From Saccoglossus kowalevskii (lineage: Eukaryota > Hemichordata > Enteropneusta > Harrimaniidae): a stretch of DNA of 36,379 bases. A model generated the notes under the pieces. The model was not told the DNA's origin, ran no database searches, and worked only from the letters and a program-made list of their open reading frames with translations. The DNA lies in the NCBI RefSeq assembly GCF_000003605.2, contig NW_003145785.1, forward strand, positions 144,900-181,278, given 5' to 3'. Positions 10,832 through 22,745 of the stretch are shown piece after piece. A program made the position numbers and the translations under genes. How positions within the stretch are numbered: position 1 is the first letter of the stretch; each line of letters opens with the position of its first letter.

Positions 10832-11040
10832 CAAAGGTTTGATGTTCCACACTCGTAAAGTGCAACCCAAGCATAAAGCATGGCAGCAGTCAGAAAGTGA
10901 GGTTAAAGAAATCCAGATAGGATATCTTTAAGCGTTTGTTGAGTGACAATGTTTGCTGTCCCCTACTACATCACAAATTCTAACAGTCAGAGCGAAAAGA
11001 TTGGTGTGTCGGAAACACTCCCGGCCCGAGATCAATCAAG
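10832..11040 (-). promoter_or_regulatory. possible promoter and 5' leader exon of the minus-strand gene
   Basis: This block is less A+T-rich than its surroundings (GGCCCGAGATC, CACTCCCGGCC). On the minus strand it ends in a strong donor at 10832: CCTTTG then GTGAGAGT. The 3' part also contains GCTGCCATG, a good start context, opening MLYAWVALYECGTSNLW. A second frame through the same bases reads TLRVWNIKPL just before the donor, which resembles a WD40 strand. I regard both as probably fortuitous and favour an untranslated leader spliced to the acceptor at 2688, across an 8.1-kb intron. An inverted CCAAT box (ATTGG on the plus strand, 11159-11163) lies upstream. No TATA box is evident. The transcription start is not determined. 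Confidence 0.35.
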
Positions 11041-12435
11041 CTGATCAGAATTCACAGCGCAATTTTCAGACCATTAGCAAGAGTCACCACATGAAGGTTA
11101 TTATCAAGGTATTATTAGAAAACTGTTAAACAAGTCTCGTATGCATCCTTTACATCCTATTGGCTACACAAGAATCATTACAAATTCAACACCAACCATA
11201 TGGATGTAATCTGACTAACGTAAAACCATGATAAAACACCCCCATAGTGCATTAAGCATAGATACTACACTGGATAGTCATGATAAAAAATTGCTTTGTC
11301 TCCGCATACAATCTCTAACGTCGACAACTTTTCACGACGCAAGATTAATTTAATTTATTTAGCTCTAAAATAAACTGTCTATTCCTCACCTACCTGTCAA
11401 TCAATTGTTGTTTTTGAAAATTGTGTTCAAACAATATTTAAAACTCCAATCACACAAGAACACAAACTGAATTTCACAGACAAATAGTATGAAAAACGGA
11501 ATCTTCTTAACATGAGTAAGCGAAACAAATGAAAATCAGCTGCACAGACTCTAGAAAAAGACCAAAAAAACAGAATCATTGTAAAATAATAGGCACTAGC
11601 CAGGTGTTTCTATCTACGTTATACGATGACTGTTTTGTACCTGTACTCGTTACCAGAACAAAGAATAGAATGCGGGTTTGTTATTATTAATGGTTATAAA
11701 AACTGACATGAATCACCGTGAACTTAACCCTCAGTTTGCCTTTATTGTGCTGACTAATGTTTCTATGCTGTGCTGAAAAAAGAATCACTGGCTGGGGTAG
11801 CTTGCTCGTCTATTCAACAGTTCATATTCAATAAAAGAATTATTATGTCTCCAAAAAGCAAGTTTACAATTTTTCAATTTGTTTAGAGTTATATGGATAG
11901 AACTGGGAATAAATGCGTGCATGGAATGTCACAGAAATATTCACGTCATCGCTCAAGACTCCCTGCTTGTCAGACTGATTTAACTTAGATTTGTAAGTCC
12001 CCAGAAAATTACATAGGAGTTATTGCGCAATACATAAAATACATTACATATAATACATTAGAATTCATATGCAATTCAGAAATAAAAAAATAAAAACGGT
12101 GACATTTAGAAGCAAATGTAAATGGATAAAACAAAATTTGTTAAGGTCGGTGTCCAGATTGGAAAGCCAATCCATTAAGGCTATCCTGTGCACAAATGTC
12201 CCCAAACTGATTACAACAATTTTTTTTTTCATATTTCACTGACAACATACTGTGAAAAATTACACCATATTTCACACAATAAATAACTATATAATTAGTT
12301 TTTAAATTCCATTATTAATTACAGTTTGCTCATCTCAGACTTTCTACATTGATATACAATTAATAAAATGTTTTACTCATTTTAATAATAATAGCCCAAT
12401 ATTTGATTATTGTTATTTTGGTACAAGTCAAATGC

Positions 12436-12438
<3 letters not shown>

Positions 12439-12487
<49 letters not shown>
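12439..12487. repeat. (AT)n microsatellite
   Basis: About 24 uninterrupted AT dinucleotides. Confidence 0.98.
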
Positions 12488-12491
<4 letters not shown>

Positions 12492-13608
12492 TCATTTATA
12501 CTTCTTTGCATTAACTAATAACAGAACAATACTGTAATATCTTTGTAGTTTTGTCATTATTTGTTGAGCAGGTACACACGATCCCATTGTTATAACCAAA
12601 TCATAAGTAAATTTTCTTTGGAAATAATTATTAATCATTAGTTTCCCATGAATTTATACAGAGTTTTGAATTTCACCGAACTCAGGTTGTAAAAAACGCA
12701 GGTTAGATATTTTCACGGAAAAAAATTTCATGGTGACAATCAGAGCTATGATGGTGACGTTGACTAAAATAAGTCCCATAGACAGTACACATGTATGAAA
12801 ATATGACAAGGAAATGGAGCATACTTTTTGCGGTGAGTCAGGTCATGGAGACAGATAGTAAAAGAGCGAAATCCAGTAACTCCGAACAAGAAAACACATC
12901 CATGCAAGTGAATAGAAAGCTGTATATCATTATCGGGTGGAAAAAGCAGATGAAATGGGAGGGAACTATCTCAGTCGTGTTGAGAGAATGAACACTGACA
13001 TCTAAAATGACCTTTATTAGGGGACCAAGACAAACCACAGGAAGCGTGGTCTCATTGTAAATACATACCAAGTATTGAGAAGACATGAAAGGAAGATCAC
13101 CAGAAAGGAAGTTAATTACCATAAAGCTATTCAGCCTTTAATATTGGCGCTAAATTGCTTTATTTTTCTAACTCTGCGTGTGGCGCAAGGTGGGCAGGCA
13201 TCTTAATAATGGCACTTATCCACAAAGCGAAATGCAAAGGTGACATTACAATTGGTAAATGTATTCAGAAATATATTACATCATCGTTTTAATACCTGGA
13301 GTTAGAGATGATCTCAAGAACCGCAGAGCTCAAGTATAAAACAAAAGTTGTTTTGAAAGGGAAACATTTTGAATCTCAAATTGAGCCAATAGATCCAACC
13401 ACAAAAACTAAAGAAATATATCCAGTTTATGTCAGAACTGGTGTTAGCGGATATATACAAACCCATACAACAAAAACATAAGCCTATAAATTTAATTTGA
13501 TCAACTCATCCTACCACAATTATACATAGCCTGATACCCTGTCAATTTCACCGCAAGGGGATGACCAACGTAGAGGAAAGTATTGAATTAAAACTGAGTG
13601 ACAGTTTT

Positions 13609-13694
13609 CAGTTAAAGGGGCTGCATACCAAGAATGCAGCTGTAAGGAGGTTGCTTTTATAGAAAGATACGGCCTCCTGTTGCAGCTTTAAGTG
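13609..13694. mobile_element. possible very short MITE
   Basis: The left end reads CAGTTAAAGGGGCTGCA. The right end, reverse-complemented, reads CACTTAAAGCTGCA, so the ends are inverted repeats apart from a 3-base gap. Inside is a perfect hairpin, GCTGCAT / ATGCAGC. No second copy is present in the window to confirm mobility. Confidence 0.3.
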
Positions 13695-15177
13695 TTTGGG
13701 ATATTTCCGGAAAAGACCAGTTTGCCAATCAAACTTGTCAAACAACTTGCATTGCAGTACAGCAAACCAATTAGATTTTCACTGAAGTTCTTCAAAGCAA
13801 TGAAAAATCAAGTTCAGTCCAAATTATTGAAGTACAATTAATATAAACATCACCCACTCCCACCATTGAAGCATGCCAACAAATACTTCGCCAAAAAACC
13901 ACGTGTACTACAAACAGTGAATACGCTATGGGAACTATTGACATCCATATTTGCTCTGTCAGTGGCAGTGCACACGTGCTTACATTTTTTAAATGACAGA
14001 GTGCGTCTCTGTAAAAAATAAGTTCTTTCAAAAGCAATTTTTTTCTTCTTAAAAAAAGCAAATGTGATATACAGTACCAACTTTCAGGGTTTTTTTTATA
14101 TTTTTTTCTTGTTTTATCAGAAAAATCTGACGGTTTTTCTAATTAAACACACATACATTCCACAAATAATTAATTGCAAAATAGAATAACTAAAAAATAA
14201 AAGATTCCATTAAAAAAACTGATTACAAAATCAGCTTATCTAAACACAATTACAGAAAATACATAAATAAAATAATAATAAAAATATATATATTAGATAT
14301 GTTTTTTTTTTACTGGAATATGACGGTAATACTGTGGTATTGTAATGCCAAATAATTAATAAATATAATTAAAAACGAAACTTCTAATTGTACAAGACTC
14401 TTGAAATAATGTAAACAAATCAGTGAAAGATTCTTGTGGCAGGACTTTTAAAGATTGAACACAAAAAAGGGTTAAGCAATGCCACCATATCTTTGAATAC
14501 GTCTCAAGTGGAATGAAAAGCATCTACAATGATGTACTGTTTAGCTTAGCTAGCCTGTAAATAAAAGGTCTTTCAGTTTGACTAATACAGCATATAGAAT
14601 CATATAATAATACTCTTCTTTTTCGAAGGAAAGCAAAGCCTTATAACATACAGCTATTAGTCAGAGATTGGCAAGCCACCAACGATGCACTAAAAACGTA
14701 ACCACGTGTCTGTAGCTGTGATGCTAACTGAACCTTCATCGATTTTTTAAAACAAATGAGCCTCCATATATCACTTTACGTCAATGGTCTACCAGATTTG
14801 TTGCCATGCCAACCCATATAAACGATACAACCTATTTACAACATTAAGTTATCACACTGTTAAACACCATTCTAGTAGACTAAATTAATATAATATCCCC
14901 AAAATACCATCTAATAAAGTCAGTGTGAAAACTCATCAAGAGAATCCGAAGGACAGACAAAAGTAAGACGACTAGCTCCACTTGAATTTGTTAACAGCGA
15001 GATATAATAAAAAATGAATGATATGCCAAAGCTTTTGAAAAAGATGAATTAAAACGTAACATATAAATAACAATATAAAGAAGAAATGATAGAATTCATC
15101 TGGGTTATACGATGCTGCAACAATGCAGACTAAGAGGACCTTAAAAGTAATTATCATTTATGGCAGTTACCTGTATA

Positions 15178-15207
15178 CATATTAATCATATTAATCATAT
15201 TAATCAT
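15178..15207. repeat. 9-bp tandem repeat ATTAATCAT, three copies
   Basis: Three exact head-to-tail copies of ATTAATCAT. Confidence 0.9.
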
Positions 15208-15239
15208 GTAATTATGAAATTAGATTCTTAAGAGAAAAG

Positions 15240-16800
15240 TAAGTTTAAACTTTATTAAGTCAATGTAAAAGTACATATAGCTGGAAGGACAAGGGTTAAG
15301 GATGGATGAGCTCAACTTGGATGGCCAATGTAAAATCAACATGAACATGCAACTAATGAATGTTAATGCACTTTAGAAGGGAGGAAAAGTTGAGGGTTGA
15401 AGAGATGTGCAGGACTGTGATGACAAGTGAAATCAACATACAGTAATCACAAGATAATCAATTATTTTATTGCACTTTTAGAGGGAGAGATACAGGACAG
15501 AACAGCTGTGGTACACTGGGATGACAAGTGTAAATTCAGCATACAGTAATCACAAGTTAATGAATGAATTTTATTGAATTTTTGGAAGGAGACAGATACA
15601 GGATGGAAGAGCTGTGGAACACCGGGATGACAAGTGAAATCGACATACAGTAATAACAAGTTAATGAATTAATTTTATTGAACTTTTAGAGGCGAACAGA
15701 TACATGATTGAAGAGCTGTTGAACACCAGGATGACAAGTGTAAATTCAACATACAGTAAACACGTAGCTAATGAATGAATTTTATTGCACTTTTGGAGGG
15801 AGACAGATACAGAATGGAAGAGCTGTGGAACACTGGGATTACAAGTGTAAATTCAACATACATTAATCACTTGGCTAATGAATGAATTTTATTGCGCTTT
15901 TGAAGGAGAACAGATACAGAATGGAAGAGCTGTGGAACACTGGGATGACAAGTGTAAAATTAACACACAAGTAATTACGTAGCTAATGAATGAATTTTAT
16001 TGCACTTTTGGAGGGAGACAGATACAGAATGGAAGAGCTGTGGAACACTGGGATTACAAGTGTAAATTCAACATACATTAATCACTTGGCTAATGAATGA
16101 ATTTTATTGCGCTTTTGAAGGAGAACAGATACAGAATGGAAGAGATGTGGAACACTGGGATGACAAGTGTAAAATCAACACACAGTAATCACAAGTTAAT
16201 GAATGAATATTAGTGTGCTTTTGGAGGGAGACAGATACAGGATGGAAGAGCTGTGGAACACTGATGACCAGTGTAAATTCAACATGCAGTAAACATGTAG
16301 CTAATGAATGAATTTTATTGCACTTTTGGAAGGAGACAGATACACAATGGAAGAGCTGTGGAACACTGGGATTACAAGTGTAAATTCAACATACATTAAT
16401 CACTTGGCTAATGAATGAATTTTATTGCGCTTTTGAAGGAGAACAGATACAGAATGGAAGAGATGTGGAACACTGGGATGACAAGTGTAAAATCAACACA
16501 CAGTAATCACAAGTAATCACAAGTTAATGAATGATTATTAGTGTGCTTTTGTAGGGAGACAGATACAGGAAAGAAGAGCTGTGCAGATGACAGTATAAAA
16601 TCAACATAATGTATTCGTGTTCTATTTTATTACTGATGCCAAACCAATTGAAACCATTTTTAAGGATACAATAAAATTATTATTACATTGTTATTGAATG
16701 AATTTTAATAAACTTTGAAAGGGGATAGGTACAGGATGGAAGAGCTGCGCAGTACTGGGAAGATCGGTATTAATTCAACATAATCCCATAGGTATTGACT
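15240..16800. repeat. 105-bp satellite, about 14 units with higher-order structure
   Basis: The recurring landmarks are TGAATGAATTTTATTGC, AGACAGATACAGAATGG, AAGAGCTGTGGAACACTGGG and ACAAGTGTAAATTCAACAT, spaced about 105 bp. The outer units (15240-15460 and 16620-16800) are strongly diverged, and the central ones are close. Variant units recur in order: A has GCACTTTTGGAGGG and CATTAATCACTTGGC, B has GCGCTTTTGAAGGAG, C has TTAGTGTGCTTTTG. The order A-B, A-B-C, A-B-C is visible between 15781 and 16600, giving a 320-bp higher-order period. The 65-codon minus frame here (15462-15659) is repeat read-through. Confidence 0.95.
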
Positions 16801-19318
16801 GAAATTGAATGCACTTTGAAGGGGCACAAGTTTGGGACTAGATAGTTACACTGGAATGATTTCTGAAAGCAGGTTTAGTCCTGGTATATTTATGTGGGAA
16901 ATCCATTTGCAGCGATCAACCCAGGTAGCATACACTGCCTGCATGCTATAGAGTAATAAATAATAGTGGCTGTTGGGAAATTCACTAATGACTACTTAAA
17001 TGTACAAGAAATGTGAACACATACAATAAACATAAAACCGGGGGTAACGGCAAGGTTCCATCAATCAGCACGAGTGGTGAGACATCTCGTTTTATAGGAA
17101 TTTTAATTTTCGTATTTCATTTTAATTTGCGCAAGTCAACAATGTTTTCTATGACCTACAAAATAAAGCTGTATCATGTCTGAGTCGCAGCGTTAGATAT
17201 GAATGACATCACGTAGCATTACGTCATGTTCGAAAACGTAAACAATAAAATGATCCATTTTGCAGTGTTGGTGAGATATTTTTTTTTCCTGAGGAGTACA
17301 TTCAGGAATTATATTTAGTTTTAGGTGTCACAAACTAGAATGAAAATAACGTAATTGATTAACATTCTTGTCTGTACAGATTGACATGTTTCACATGCCG
17401 TCCGATATTTATGTCTCTTCTTTTAATAGTTAATCAATGCATTCAAAACAAATGCTACTACCATATTTTACCTCTATAATAGTTTTGCTGAAAACAACTT
17501 TGTATTAAATTTGACATATTTTCATCACAATTGTAATACCGTGTTTGTTAGAAAGCGCATACAAATCAAAAACTACATATACACAACTAACATGTGATAT
17601 GTGACAAATTCAAGTTATATTTTCAAGTAATCGTTTATAAATTTTAACTCATCCCTGGAATTGATGTAAAAACCATGGAGAAATAACTCTGTAGAAATAA
17701 CACACAAACAAACATTAATAACACCCATAATGCATCTCACCTATTATATGCATAACTTCCTGGTGCAAAAAAAAAAAAAAAAAACATTTTTACAATTATT
17801 CTCTATTGTTCTCATAAGTGTAGGAATATCACAGTGCAGGTTAGGCTTCATATTTTAAACTGAGTAATAGTACCCAGAAATCAATTTTTTTTATTTTCTT
17901 CTTTTTCATAAATTTATGAATTTATTGGGATCCTTGAGACGCTTTGAAATATCATCTTTGCTAAGTGTAAATTGCAATAATTGATCACCGCAAAAATGAA
18001 ACGATTTACATCTACAGTTTTTGCTTGCATTCAAAGGAATGTAGGATTTCAACCAACCTTGAGAGATCTGTCCATCATTTAAAACGATACATTTTAACAT
18101 GGCATTTTGTTGATCAAATTCCAATGATCATGCGTTATCAATCAAATTACTTAGGTATTTTGTTTGGAACAAAACGGAAAACACGTATATGTTTAAATGA
18201 AATGTATGCATAAAAAATCGGCAATATTGATGAAAATGACGAACAGAATTCTGACAGAAAAAAAATCAACCTTAGGTATTTTAGGAAATTACAATTTTAA
18301 AGTTCATTAGCTAAAAACCAACTCAGGGAATTAGTTCCTTTTTTAGGAAAATCACTGCACTATCAGACAGAATAGAATCATTACAAACATGCAAAGGTAT
18401 GTTGCCATAGCAACAACACCGATGTCAGTTTCCCAAATAGGATATTGGGGTGAATTGGTAAATAGCAGCTATATTAACAACACACGATGGTGAGAATTTG
18501 ATTGATGCGGATAAAATTGACTTAATGATTTGTTATAAGGCCAACTGGCATGAACGATCAGTGTACGATTACTTCAGTACTTTGTGATGGTTGTGTGCTG
18601 CAAACAATTTACTTCATTCAGGAAGTAGTAGACACATGTATACAATTATTTACACAAAGAAAAAAACATTTAGAATGAAGAGAAGTGTAATTCTCATGCA
18701 GCCGAATGATTTAATAAACTTTTCCATCTGCAATCGCCGACTCTTGTAGACTTTTGGAAAAACGCTGATTACATATTTGCTCTATCAGAAATGTTATGTA
18801 CATGGCTGTCAGTGTAGCTTACAGAATGAAGGTATAAATAGGTATTCATAAATACTAATGTTTATAGAAATCTCTATCATTATCATATTTACACTAAAGA
18901 AGCACATACACATATGGCAGCATCTTAGTTCTACTTAAAGTGAATCAGTTATTCCACGTCTTGTTGGTTTTTATTTTTTCTTGATTGATTTTTCTCACAA
19001 AAAAAACAATGTAACATTTTTTTTTACAGTTAAGCTCTATTCTAATTCTATTTTCTATCTAATTCATTTTTCACGCTATTTCTGTTCGTATTTGTACACT
19101 TTTTTGTAGCAAACAATAAATCAGATATTTTATTTAATATAGAAAAGACTTGCTTGAAACGATTGTATGTATAAGGGCAGTGTGACATTTCAATGTAGCA
19201 ATAATACTGACCGATTGAGGACTATCGAGGAAAACTTCAGTTTTGAGACTTGTACATGCACCAGGCAACAACAAAGTACTCCTATCGTTATGAGCAGTCT
19301 CCAAGCAAAGATACGATT
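16801..19318. other. noncoding, nothing recognised
   Basis: The stretch is A+T-rich and includes an 18-base A run at 17767-17784. Overlapping 62- and 72-codon frames around 17906-18213 on opposite strands have no family resemblance. Confidence 0.5.
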
Positions 19319-19679
19319 TATCGTTCACTGTGAGATCTCATGTTATGCGTGAAATCAAACATTAAACAGGACAAACAAAGGTCGTAGTGGCGTAGTAATG
19401 GGGTATTTCCACGCTTAAAGGGTGGTAGTCGTAGCACCACGCATGCACGAGATATATGGGTCTCATATAAACAAAGATGGCGAAACATTTTCAAGCTTTA
19501 ATTAGACAAGTCATTGACAATGACACAGTCCCCGTTAAGTTCTCTTTGTGCTCGTCATATTAAAGCGGAGGGGTTGTCGCGAGCGTGTCCTTGAAACTTG
19601 AGTTCCAAGTGGCGTATACAACAGATTGTTTATTTACATCAAAACACGTGTTTCGTGTCATAGTAATATAGCCAAAATA

Positions 19680-20760
19680 AAAACAGCCGTTATCAGCCAT
19701 CTTTGATCTGATTATGAAACACACTGATATGTATGATGTATGTGCCAAATACGAATGAAAATGGTACATAAATTGTGGAAATATAGTAGGCCAAAAAGTC
19801 AGATGGCTGTCAATCAGCCATCCTTGACCAGATTTTGAAACAAATTGTCATGGACATGCATCCTAACATGTATAAAGTACATGTATATGCCAAATTTGAA
19901 TGAAAACTGACAGAGCACGTCCAAGATACCGCATAAAAAAACAAAAACAAGATGCCTGCCAGTCGACCATCTTTGATCCAATTGCAAAATAAATCGTCAT
20001 GGACATGTATCCTAACATGTATGATGTATGTACTAAATTTGAATGAAAACTGACAAAGCATGTCCAAAATACGACATTTTCAAAAAACAAGATGGATGCC
20101 AGTCGGCCATCTTTGATCCAATTGTGAAATAAATCATCATGGACGTGTATCCTAACATGTATAATCTATGTACTAAAGTTTGAATGAAAACTGACAAAGC
20201 ATGTCCAAAATACAACATTTTCAAAAAACAAGATGGCTACAAGTCGGCCATTTTGAATCGAATCGCTAAACCACTGCATGTGCATATGTCCCACATAAGG
20301 TACTAGGCACATGCAAAGAATGAACAGAATCGGTCCACAGAATTCTGAAATATGACGTTGGATAGACTGACGCACGGACAAACGGACACACGGACGGTCG
20401 GGGACATGTATCCTAACATGTATGATCTATGTACTAAATTTGAATGAAAACTGACAAAGCATGTCCAAAATACGACATTTTCAAAAAACAAGATGGCTGC
20501 CAGTCAGCCATCTTTGATCCAATTGTGAAATAAATCATCATGGACATGTATCCTAACATGTATAATCTATGTACTAAGTTTGAATGAAAACTGACAAAGC
20601 ATGTCCAAAATACAACATTTTCAAAAAACAAGATGGCTGCCAGTCGGCCATTTTTAATCGAATTGCTAAACCACTTCATGTGCATATGTCCCACATAAAG
20701 TACTAGGCACATGCAAAGAATGAACGGAATTGGTCCAAGGGATTCTGAGATATGACCGAA
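19680..20760. repeat. tandem units of about 140 bp with hairpin core
   Basis: About seven units are anchored on GCCATCTTTGATC near 19697, 19818, 19966, 20107, 20246, 20507 and 20646. Each reads through TATCCTAACATGTAT, AATGAAAACTGACAAAGC and AACAAGATGGCTGCC. Several units contain a perfect hairpin such as GATGGCTG-CCAGT-CAGCCATC. The units at 20246 and 20646 share a different extension (CATGTGCATATGTCCCACAT...), showing a larger 400-bp duplication. The minus-strand frames of 62-92 codons here are read-through of the repeat. Confidence 0.9.
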
Positions 20761-20765
20761 TTATA

Positions 20766-20800
20766 AGTCCCCGTTTTCGGACTTCGTCCGAACGAGGACT
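20766..20800. other. terminal hairpin of the Helitron-like element
   Basis: An imperfect 15-bp stem with a TTC loop: AGTCCCCG...TTCGGAC pairs with GTCCGAA...CGAGGACT. It sits immediately before AATAAT. Confidence 0.8.
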
Positions 20801-21146
20801 AATAATTTTTAGGTGATTCGAAGACATCACCCGCCCTATTCAGTGCAAGTCACGCCCAGGTCAAACTTCATCCTTGTGATTTCCATTTGAATAGCGCATT
20901 GGATTGTGGGAAAATCAATGTTTATCAACACAAATGTCGCAACGACCACCGCGCTTTAATAATGTGCTATTCACTATGATGGTCAATTTTGATGAAATAA
21001 GGGTATCTCACTACCAAATGCCGCACTGAAAGATAGAAATTTCAAAATTGAACTATGAATCAGAAAAATTAAAATTCAAAATGAAATCATTCTATTTTTG
21101 CAGTAGACATTTGAACAGCATCTTACACGAGATCGCGCAGTGAACT

Positions 21147-22051
21147 AAATATACTCTATTACATTATACTTATCTGGTAGGCATTTACGTAATTAAATCT
21201 GCAATCCAGCTCTGGAATATAATGTCAAAACCATGTACAGATTACAGAAACAGACATAAAATACCAAGAGTAATCAAGACAAAGATCTTTATGGCAACCT
21301 AACCACTTTAACCAAATCTGGGCATGCATGCATGAGTCTAAGCCCTATTTTTATCCTGTTGATGATTAATCTGAAGTGTTTCTGTCTGTAAGATTGAATA
21401 CGTGGTTGATCAAAGACTCCAAATGTTTATTGTCTTTTTCAATATTCTTGTGCTCGGCGATATTTCCAGACTTGAAGTCACTCTTGTCTCTCCTGATGTT
21501 TATTTCTATTGGGTGCTACGGTAAATGCAAATGCATGTGTGCAAACTAGTCTCCCAAACCTAATAATACTGCGTGTTTTGATGGCAGGGCAGACTGTAGT
21601 CTTGATTGAACAGTCGGCTCCAGGAATTGATCACGGAACCTGCCTGGTGTGAGGCAAACATGCCAACAACTGCTCCATCACGCAGGAATTCAATATATTA
21701 TAAAATAATCGTACTAATGTATAGCTACATCATCATTTTGTTTTAGCAAAGCAGAAAGGCATTTTTGAATTTTGAATTAATTTACTGATTACCCGGTAAT
21801 TGTGCTTTATGTACATTGTTATACAAGTGTACTTTATTTACTCTATCAATGGCATACATTACATGAATGACTTATGTGTGTGTCTATATGAATTAGCATA
21901 TATTAAATGCAATAATTGGTTCACTTCTAATAGTGAATAATGAAATTTATTAAAATATATATAAAAACTAGTAATTGATTACATGCAAATAAGCCACCAT
22001 GTAAAGCTACATAGGAATTTGCAAATTTTCAAAAAATAATTATGCAATTTA
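21147..22051. other. noncoding, nothing recognised
   Basis: A+T-rich sequence. No frame, terminus or array is recognised until the 28-bp array begins. Confidence 0.5.
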
Positions 22052-22745
22052 AACATGCCATGAAGAAATTAGATATGCAAATATGCCATGAAGAAATTAG
22101 ATATGCATACATGCCATGAAGAAATTACATATGCAAACATGCCATGAAGAAATTACATATGCAAACATGCCATGAAGAAATTACATATGCAAACATGCCA
22201 TGAAGAAATTACATATGCAAACATGCCATGAAGAAATTACATATGCAAACATGCCATGAAGAAATTACATATGCAAACATGCCATGAAGAAATTACATAT
22301 GCAAAAATGCCATGAAGAAATTACATATGCAAACATGCCATGAAGAAATTACATATGCAAACATGCCATGAAGAAATTACATATGCAAACATGCCATGAA
22401 GAAATTACATATGCAAACATGCCATGAAGAAATTACATATGCAAACATACCATGAAGAAATTACATATGCAAACATGCCATGAAAAAATTACATATGCAA
22501 ATTAAACATGATATCGAGAAATTACATATGCAATTTAAACATGCCATGAAGAAATTACATATGCAAATATGCCATAAAGAAATTCCATATGCAAATGAAA
22601 CATGACAACGAGAAATTCCATATGCAAATTAAGCATGCCATGGAGAAATTATATATATGCAAATTAAACATGAAATGAAGAAATTACATAGGCAAATTAA
22701 ACATTTATTATGCAAATTACATAGGCAAATTAGAACTATGTAAAT
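22052..22745. repeat. 28-bp minisatellite, about 16 close copies plus degenerate tail
   Basis: The unit reads ACATGCCATGAAGAAATTAC followed by ATATGCAA. Copies are nearly identical from 22052 to about 22500. After that the units vary (28-36 bp) and many acquire ATGCAAATTAAACATG. Each unit presents an ATATGCAAA core, and those reading ATGCAAAT are exact POU octamer sites. Confidence 0.95.

Larger units (their letters stand above)
11041..15177. other. noncoding, mostly featureless
   Basis: This is A+T-rich unique sequence with a TA microsatellite (listed separately), a short TIR-like segment at 13609-13694 (listed separately) and many A and T runs, especially 14040-14350. Frames at 12791-13122, 13792-14080 and 14972-15157 overlap on opposite strands and have no recognisable domains. 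Confidence 0.5.
19658..20802 (+). mobile_element. Helitron-like non-autonomous element nested in the family 1 element
   Basis: The right end carries a palindrome (TTCGGAC TTC GTCCGAA, extending to AGTCCCCG / CGAGGACT), then CTAA at 20799-20802, followed by T. A terminal hairpin followed by CTRR and insertion before T is the Helitron 3' signature. The left end is proposed at TCATAGTAATATAGCC (19658), which begins with TC as Helitrons do, but the base before it is G, not the usual A. There are no terminal inverted repeats and no coding capacity. The body is dominated by tandem repeats. The left boundary is less certain than the right. Confidence 0.45.
19319..21146 (+). mobile_element. TIR element (family 1), copy interrupted by an insertion
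   Basis: The left end, CGTTCACTGTGAGATCTCAT (from about 19320), pairs with the right end (21127-21146), which reverse-complemented reads AGTTCACTGCGCGATCTCGT. Inside it aligns with the compact copy at 27511-27915. Shared blocks include GCGTGAAATCAAA, ACAGGACAAACAA, TTTCCACGCTTAAAGGG, GGCGTATACAAC, ACGACCACCG and CTTTAATAATGTGCTAT. Here the two halves are separated by about 1.3 kb of foreign sequence. A further roughly 140-bp extra segment lies at 19465-19605. No transposase frame is seen, so this is a non-autonomous element. The superfamily is unassigned. Confidence 0.65.

Noticed and set aside
19810-20712. Family of cysteine-containing small proteins on the minus strand
   Set aside because: The similar frames (62-92 codons) are read-through of the 140-bp tandem repeat, not independent genes.
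22052-22500. CRISPR array
   Set aside because: The 28-bp units are directly adjacent with no unique spacers, and the context is eukaryotic.
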